This document shows, in pieces, positions 56,152-64,000 of a DNA stretch of 64,000 nt. The position numbers were made by a program, and so were the translations under genes. Numbering within the stretch: the first letter of the stretch is position 1; each line of letters begins with the position of its first letter. This DNA comes from Lasiodiplodia sp. COLG20 (Eukaryota; Ascomycota; Dothideomycetes; Botryosphaeriales; Botryosphaeriaceae): the NCBI GenBank assembly GCA_009801085.1, contig VNWV01000006.1:2418001-2482000 (forward strand). The letters are read 5' to 3'. The notes beneath the pieces were generated by a model, which saw only the letters and a list, made by a program, of their open reading frames with translations, did not search any database and was not told where the DNA came from.

Positions 56152-59100
56152 ATGATAAACGACCATTTCCAGCTTGGTAACACCAAGCCGCGATCCTCTG
56201 CCCAATCCTCTACCTCGTCACTTCCGAAATATACCCAAGAGCCAGTTGCCATCGTTGGGCTGGCATGCCGGCTTCCAGGCCACAGCAACACGCCTCACGC
56301 ACTTTGGGAATTTCTCGAGCGTGGAGGTGTTGCTGAGAATGACCCCCCATCAACAAGATTCTCTTTGAAAGGGCACTACGATGGGTCCACGAAGGCCGGA
56401 ACCATGCGGCCACCTGGTGGCATGTTTATCGACGCCGACCCAGCCGACTTTGATGCACCGTTCTTTGGGATATCCAAGGTCGATGCGATTGCCATGGATC
56501 CCCAACAGCGTCAAATGTTGGAGGTAGTCTATGAAGGTCTTGAGAATGCTGGCATCACGTTGCAAGACCTGGATGGCGCTCCTTATGCCTGTCTTGTCGG
56601 GTCATACGCTGTTGGTAAGTAGATACCAAATTACAATTGCTGCATATACGCTGACATCTCCCAGACTACGGTGATATGCAGGCTCGAGACCCTATCGACA
56701 AGCCTCCCGGATTTCCTGTTGGCGTGGGGAGAGCAATCTTAAGTAACAGAGTCAGCCACTTTTTGAACATCAAAGGGCCCAGGTAAACATAGTAACACTA
56801 CTGCAATGGCTTCCGTCATATTAACATTTTAACCAGCATGACAATTGATACCGCGTGTTCTGGAAGCTTGGTCGGTTTAGATGTTGCTTGTCGGTATCTC
56901 TCCACTGGGGAGATCAACGGCGCCATTGTCGGGGCCAGCCAGCTCTTTCTCAGCCCAGAGCACGTCATGGACAGTGAGTTTGTGCAATGGAAGATGCTGA
57001 ATTGTCGTAGTGCTAACTTTATCCAGCTGGAACGATGAAGGCGGCACACTCTCCGTCTGGCAAGTGCCACACCTTTGATGTAAAAGCAGACGGATACATC
57101 AAGGCTGAGGCTGTCAACGTTGTTATTCTCAAACGCCTTTCAGATGCCATACGGGATCAGGACCCTATCCGTGCTGTTATCCGTGGCTCTGCCACAAACA
57201 GTGACGGTAATACTCCTGGAATTGCAAGCCCAAGTGCGGCCGCACAGTCTCGAGCTATTCGGTCAGCGTACGCCAATGCTGGAATTTCGGATTTAAACCA
57301 GACACTTTATCTGGAGTGCCATGGAACAGGTAAGTCCATCAGCTCTTTCTACCAGCCTTTGTTGAGATGCTGACATCCGGTAGGCACACAGGCTGGTGAT
57401 CCGATCGAAGTCTCTGGTGTGGCGGATGTCTTTGCTGCACTTAGGCCCGACGATATGCCCCTGATCATTGGCTCAGTACGTCCCATCGTGGCCATGTTGT
57501 TTGTTCACGCAATGGCTTACCTCATTCCTACAGATCAAGAGCAATGTCGGCCACTCCGAGCCAGCAGCTGGTCTGTCTGGCTTGCTCAAGGCAGTTCTGG
57601 CTTTAGAGCACGATTTCATCCCGGGTAACCCCACGTTCGAGACTCCAAACCCGAAGAGTAAGTGCTACCTCGCAAATTGCAGACCGCAGGACTAATAGAT
57701 ACAATAGTCGACATGAAGGCGTTGAAGGTACGGGCCTCGAAAGCAAATATTCCATGGCCAAAAGCCCAAATCAAGCGTGCCAGCGTCAATTCCTTCGGGT
57801 ACGGAGGATCGAATGCGCACGTTGTGGTTGACGATGCACACTCAGCTCTGAAGAGAGCAGACCTCCCGCACACGCGCTCGATCGTAACCGACTTCGACGA
57901 TCTATTTGCTGATGACGGCAACGAATCGCCGCGTCAGCTGCTCGTGTTCTCTGGAAACGATGAGGCGTCCCTTAAGGCCAACGTTGCCGCACTCAGCAGC
58001 CATCTCCTCAATCCTGGCGTCCGCGTCGATCTTCGTGATTTAGCCTATACGCTTGCTGAGAGGAGGACTCATCACTTCTACCGTGCATTTGCCGTGGCGG
58101 AGAGTTCTGAGTACGACGAAGGCTCTGTTGTGTTCGGAAAGAAGCAGTCAACCAAGCCAACTATTGGCTTCGTCTTCACCGGTCAGGGCGCGCAATGGCC
58201 ACAGATGGGACGTGGGCTCCTTGAAATGTTTTCTTCGGCGAGGGAGATTATTAAGCGTCTCGATGCAGCTCTCCAAACGCTTCCTGATCCACCGAAATGG
58301 ACTATTCTGGGTATGCATCATACCCCAATCTCGCTATGCCTTCACGCTAACAAGTACAGATGAGCTCACCGAGCCACGGACCGACGATCATATGCGGCTG
58401 CCAGAGTTCTCACAGCCGCTAGTGACAGCGTTGCAACTCGTTCTTCTCGACATATTCAGGTCATGGGGAATCCGTGCCCACAGCGTTGTTGGCCATTCGT
58501 CGGGAGAAATTGCTGCAGCATGCGCGGCTGGTCTTCTTACCAAGGAAGATTCCATCAAGATTGCTTACTTCAGAGGCAAGGCCGCGACAGATTGCTTTGA
58601 TCCCAAGGCTCCTGCCGTCGGAATGATGGCTGTAGGCCTTGGAGCGGAAAATGTCAGACCTTATCTCGCGGATCTCGACGTTGAGAAGAGTGTGCAAATC
58701 GCATGCTTCAACAGTCCAGACAGCGTGACGCTTTCGGGCCAAGTTTCCGATCTCGAGAGAGTTCAAGCCCGTCTAAAAGAGGAAAGCGTAAGTCTACCCA
58801 GCCTATGATGCTGGATTTCGTGCTAACTACGAGCTCCAGATTTTTGCGAGGCTGCTCAAAGTCAACATGGCGTATCATTCGACATACATGAACGAGGTGG
58901 GCAACCACTATCGCACCTTGGTCCAGCGAAGCTGTGGACGGCCTCTGGGCGGTGATGCTAAAGTCACTATGTTCTCCTCGGTCACTGGAGAGCGTATGGC
59001 GCAGGCGGCTGATGCAGACTACTGGACGGCCAACATGGTCTCTCCTGTCCGCTTCGCTCAGGCCTGTAAGGAGATGATCTCTGACGGCCCTGATGCGGCC

Positions 59101-62100
59101 GACTTTCTCATTGAGCTTGGGCCGAGCGGCGCTCTCAAGGGTCCCATTTCTCAGATCAAGAAGGGTTTGGTAGGCCAAGGTTCCGACGCCAAATACCAGG
59201 CCGCTCTCGCCCGCGGCGATGACTCTACGAATGCGCTCTTCTCGTCGGCCGGTCAGCTCTTCATTGCGGGTGCTGATATTGATATCGGGCGCGTTAACCG
59301 TAGTATCTACACGGATAATGCCCAACCTCAGGTCATTGTGGATCTGCCGAATTACGCCTGGAATCATTCGACAAAGTACTGGCAGGAGAGTCAGGCGAGC
59401 AAGGACTGGCGGTTCAGAAAGTTCCCTCATCACGACCTCCTCGGAAGCAAGGTGCTGGGAACTTCTTGGACTACCTCCCCAACGTGGAAGAACATACTGC
59501 GTCTCAATGACTTGCCTTGGCTGAAGGACCACAAGATGGGTTCTGACACACTGCTGCCAGCAAGTGGCTTCGTTGCCATGGCAATCGAGGCAATGTACCA
59601 GTTGAAGCAGAGCGTCGACCCAGTCGAGGGAGTCAACTCCGTCAGCGACCTCTCGTACAGGTTGAGAGACACCAAGTTCGACAAGGCGTTGGTGTTGGAA
59701 GAAGGGGTGGGCGTGGAAGTTAAGCTCTCCCTGACGCCACACCCTGGCACGAAGAACAGCTGGTACCGCTTCACCGTGTCAACTTTGAGGGATGATGTGG
59801 AGACAGATCATTCCACTGGCTTGATAATGGTCCAAGGTGCGGTTGACGAACGCGCCACTGAGTCGGACCTCAAGCCTCTTCAGCACTCTACATCTGGCCG
59901 TCTCTGGTACAAGGCTGTCAATGAAATTGGTTATGGGTTTGGCCCAGCCTTCCAGAAGCAGATTGCTGTTGAGGCCAGAGTAGGCCAGCATCAGAGCCGC
60001 TCCACTGTTTCCCTCACCGAACCTCCGGCAGCTCACTCGCCGCAGTCGCAGTACTTGATGCATCCAGCTTCAATGGACGGCTGTTTTCAAACGCTGACTC
60101 CGTCCCTGTGGGCTGGGGATAGGGTTGCTCTTAATGCAGTCCTCGTGCCTGCAATTGTTGATGAGCTCATTGTTGCTGCAAGCACCTCGAAACCCGAGAC
60201 TGCCATTTCCGTCACAAAGTCCGAATACACCGGCAGAGGTCGTCCTGAAGAGGCAAAAAGCTATGCATCAAGCTGCTCAGTTTTCGATCCCAACACCTCG
60301 GCGCTGCTGCTGAAAGTCAAGGGATTGAAGTACCATAAGCTGGACGATGGTGTTGAACCCAACGCAGGACAAACATACTGTCGTTCGGTGTGGAAGCCAG
60401 ACGTGACTTTCCTCCACGAAGGTCAATTGCTTAGTGTCCTGAGTGACGGTGAAACACCAAAGGTCCACCGGGTCATAGATCTCATCGCCCACAAAAAGCC
60501 GAACCTGAGGGTTGCCGAAGTGGACATGGCTTCGACGGACAGCATCAAGGCACCAAAGCTTTGGTTCAATGGCGGCGACCAATCTGCCAGAGCAACATAC
60601 ACCGAGTTTTTCTTTTCCACGAACAATGCGAAGTGTCTGCTCGATGCTCAGGCACAGTACCAAAAGGAGAGAAACTGCTCTTTTGGTCTTTCCGATATCA
60701 CCAAACCCGATTTTGCTGCTCCAGAGCCAAAGTTTGATTTTGTCATCTTGACTGTGGCGGATCTTGGGGCTCTCTCTTCGTCAATTAGTGGAGCTTCCAA
60801 GATGCTCGCACGCGGAGGGCGGCTACTGGTGCTTGGCCGTGGCACTCCTGATAACCAACAGACTGCGGCGATCCAACTTGCGGAAGCCGCCGAAGCTATC
60901 CGTGGTGGCGGCCTTGCTGATGTGATACCTCTTCCAGCAGAGGGCGCGGACTTTGCGATTCTATCCACTTTGCCATCTCTCACCGAAGGAGCTGTCTCCG
61001 AGTCACTCAACATCGTGCAGCTTTGCAGCAGCAACGACACCATCGAGAGCGTGGAGCGTTCTCTGGCCGCGTCTGGCTTACAGACCCAGAATCATACAGC
61101 CCCCTTCTCCTCGGTTGCTCCCAAGTCTACCGTGCTCGTCTTGGACGAGCTCGTGCAGCCAGTCCTAGCCACTGCCACCGGCAGTCAATGGGAGGCCCTC
61201 AAACACCTCATCAGCATCGGCTGCCGCGTGTTATGGGTAACCTACGGCTCACAGTACCTCGTGACGCATCCAACCAACGCCCTCGTCCACGGCCTGTTCC
61301 GCACTATTCGGGCAGAGGACCCCGGCGCACGCCTTACAACCCTCGACGTCGCCGCCGACACTTCCGCTGCAGACGTTGCATCGACCATCGTGAGGGTATT
61401 GGCCGCGATGGATGCACAGGCCGATCAGAAGCTGCACATCGAGCACGAGTACTGCGAACGTGGCGGTGTTGTTTACGCCAACCGCATCCTGCCTGACGCC
61501 GGTGTCAATGAGTTCAAGAACCACGAAGAAGTAGGAAGCGGGCCAGCGCCGGTCATGAGGCGGCTGCGGGACCTGAATGTCACGGCGAGGTTGAGAGCGG
61601 AGCGTATAGGCACCCTGGACGCCCTGACCTTTGCTGAGGTGGCCAGGGAGGAAGCACCCGTTGCTGAGGGGAAGGTGGAAGTGGAGATCTTTGCCGTGGG
61701 ATTGAATTTCAAGGTGAGTCATTCTTCCGGGATTTGGTTGATGCAGCTATTGATTCGTGGACAGGATGTGGCTGTTTCAATGGGCATTGTTCCGGAGAAC
61801 GAGCACATACTTGGCTACGAAGGCGCTGGAGTTGTGAGACGCATTGGTAAGGGGGTAACCGGTTTCCAGCCTGGTGACCGGGTTGCCGTATGTGCAAACG
61901 GCTGCTTCGCAAACAGGAACGAGATCTGGCAGGAACAGGTTCATCGTCTGCCCTCTTGGCTCTCCTTCCAGGTAAGCATTTCTGTCGAGGTTACACGTTT
62001 TTGTGCGTAATGAGCACTGACACAATGGTCAGGACGCGGCTACCATCACGCTGGTTTACTCGACCTCCATGCACGCTTTGCTGGATCTTGGTGGTCTCCG

Positions 62101-64000
62101 AAAAGGACAGGTATGAGACATCTGGAAAATCTGGGTGTCAGATGGCTAACTGCGCTTCCACAGTCTGTGTTAATCCACTCTGCCACTGGCGGTGTTGGCA
62201 TCTCAGCGATTCAGATAGCAAAGTTCATTGGCGCCGAGGCAAGTTTGATACATGTTGAATATAACATGCCGCCCAGCTGACAAGCGATCAGATTTATGCC
62301 ACAGTCGGAACGGATGAGAAAAGACGGTTCCTTACCGAGCAGTTCGGCGTGCCCTCGGATCACATCTTTTCCTCTCGGACGCCCGAGTTTGCAGCTAAGA
62401 TACGCGATGCCACAAACGGTCGTGGGATTGATGTCATCCTCAACTCTCTCACTGGGGAACTTCTTGATGCCTCGTGGCGGCTCTGTGCCGATGGAGGAAC
62501 CATGATCGAGATTGGAAAGAGAGACATTGTGGACCGCAATTACCTTGCCATGGAGCCATTCGACCGTAACTGCTCGTACAGAGCCCTCGACTATTCCTTC
62601 AAGGCCATGACGCTACCCATGATAAGCGAGTAGGTACAGACGAATGCTGCGGCTTATTTCATGCTAACCTTTCACTTAGTCTGCTTTCCCGAATCTTCCG
62701 CCTTGTTGAAGAAGGACACCTGAAGCCCATCAGGCCCGTCACAACTTTCAAGTTCGACAGCATTGCTTCCGCCTTTGCCCTGATCCGCAGCGGCCGGCAC
62801 ATGGGCAAGATCGTTGTGACTGATGGAGAAGATGCAAACCCAGAGCTTCCAGTGAGACCCGCGCGCCGTGAGCTTGTATTGAAACCCAACGCATCCTACC
62901 TGATTGTCGGTGGCCTCAAGGGGCTGTGTGGCAGCCTTGCCATACACCTTGCACGGTGTGGCGCAAAGCATATTGTCGCGCTCTCCCGAAGTGGATGCAA
63001 GGATGAGGTTTCACAGGGTATCATCCATCAGTGTCACTCCCTTGGCTGCGAAGTAAAGGAAGCCACTGCAGACATTTGCAAGGAGGAGGATGTCATCCGT
63101 GCCTTTCAGCAAGCAAGCCCGCCCATCGCTGGTGTCATCCAGGGTGCCATGGTTCTCAAGGTAAATCTCATCCACTGCCACTCAAAGGAATTTCGCTGAT
63201 TCTTGTAGGACAAACCATACGAAACCATGACCCTCGATGAGTACCACGCCGTCATTGCCAGTAAGGTCCAGGGCACCTGGAACCTTCATAAGGCTTCGCT
63301 GCAGTCAGCAACTCCGCTCGACTTCTTCACTCTCCTTTCCAGTATCTCAGGGCTCGAGGGAAAGAAGGGTCAAGCCAACTACGCCGCCGGGAACGCCTTC
63401 CTTGACGCCTTCTCCGCGTATCGAAATGCCCAGGGCCTCGCTGCAAACGCCGTCAATCTCGGAGTTATTGAGGATGTGGGATACATCTTTGAGCAGGGCG
63501 GCATGGAGCAACACTTTGACCGCCGCCACTGGACGTACATCAACGAAGTCATCTTGCGTCGTATCCTGGGCTACTCAATCATGCAGCAAGGCTCCGCTCC
63601 GCTAAACGCCCATAGCGTGTCGCAGCTCGTTACCGGCATCGCCGTTCCCCAGCCTACAGACTCCGACAATAGCAGAGACGCGCGCTTTGCCGCCATGTTC
63701 GTGGGCGATGGAGGTGATGCGGCGTCTGGAAGCGCCAACGCGAAGGCCGGCGCGGACCAAGACCTTCAGGAGTTCTTTCTGTTGCATCGATCAGGCGCTG
63801 ACCCGTCACTTGTGCTGAAGAGTGTGATCGAGGTTGTCAACAAACGCTTCATGAAGATCTTGGGATTGGATCAGCCGCTGGAGCCCGGAAAGCCATTGGC
63901 TGCCTATGGTCTGGACTCGCTTTCTGCTGTTGAGTTTAGGAATTGGTTACGAGCTGACGTTGGGGCGGAACTAACAATGCTGGAGATTACGAATGCTTCC
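56152..64000 (+). CDS. highly reducing type I polyketide synthase (KS-AT-DH-ER-KR-ACP), cut by right edge
   Basis: Iterative HR-PKS, at least 2,371 residues in 15 exons: 56152-56614, 56665-56782, 56837-56973, 57027-57329, 57384-57475, 57534-57657, 57708-58310, 58360-58787, 58840-61713, 61765-61971, 62033-62110, 62164-62238, 62292-62629, 62680-63160 and 63209 to the edge. KS (residues about 30-430) has [22 protein letters not shown] and [14 protein letters not shown] has [12 protein letters not shown] and GHSSGE. DH has LKDHKMG and [10 protein letters not shown]. The segment between DH and ER lacks a SAM-binding motif, so no active methyltransferase is expected. ER has the NADPH site [15 protein letters not shown] has a Rossmann motif GGLKGLCG (usual GGLGGLG) and YAAGN. 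The ACP has [10 protein letters not shown] with the phosphopantetheine Ser (about residue 2342). Intron 12 is GC-AG. There is no release domain within the window. Confidence 0.93.

Noticed and set aside
1..64000. CRISPR arrays, rRNA and tRNA genes
   Set aside because: No regularly spaced direct repeats and no recognisable rRNA or tRNA sequence were seen. The window is eukaryotic nuclear DNA.

Overview
The window is nuclear DNA of a filamentous ascomycete (Pezizomycotina). Most genes are interrupted by short introns of about 45-110 bases with GT-AG (occasionally GC-AG) ends and CTNAC-type branch sites. The families present are typical of that group: a STAND/NACHT receptor, a HET-domain protein, Zn2Cys6 regulators, an RTA1-like protein, a DHA1-type transporter and a highly reducing polyketide synthase. 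I cannot name the species. All gene models below were spliced by eye and checked for reading frame; none has transcript support.

Left part (1-33 kb) is an accessory-looking region rich in recognition/defence-type families. It holds a Goodbye-like/NACHT receptor gene with an apparent one-base frameshift (358-4978). Next is a divergent pair of MACPF-signature genes, one of which carries three H-type lectin repeats (5384-6376 and 6642-9811). A tiny secreted protein resembling beta/gamma-crystallin (11048-11593), a HET-domain gene (12770-15079) and a LINE fragment follow. From 15.9 to 24.5 kb lies a compact metabolic block: MFS exporter, cytochrome P450, Zn2Cys6 regulator and BAHD-type acyltransferase, with no core synthase beside them. 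A multi-pass membrane protein (25723-27353), foldback repeats, an AAA ATPase (28867-31154) and a small protein resembling the papain-fold toxin family Tox-PL (32450-33120) complete this part.

The middle (33-40 kb) is gene-poor. It has a MITE-like inverted repeat, a long disordered protein (35261-37288) and an RTA1-like membrane protein (38182-39209).

The right part (40.4-64 kb) looks like one biosynthetic gene cluster. It has a regulator combining C2H2 fingers and a Zn2Cys6 domain, an epoxide hydrolase with a signal peptide, a FAD monooxygenase with a C-terminal membrane segment, a TesB-type thioesterase, a BBE-type flavin oxidase, an alpha/beta hydrolase of the kind that accompanies PKSs, and a Nor-1-like ketoreductase. 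The last gene is a highly reducing PKS (KS-AT-DH-ER-KR-ACP) that runs off the right edge inside the ACP. Read together, the PKS would make a reduced chain, the hydrolase/thioesterase would release or transfer it, and the flavin enzymes, ketoreductase and epoxide hydrolase would oxidise and open epoxides on it. That pathway is inference from gene content.
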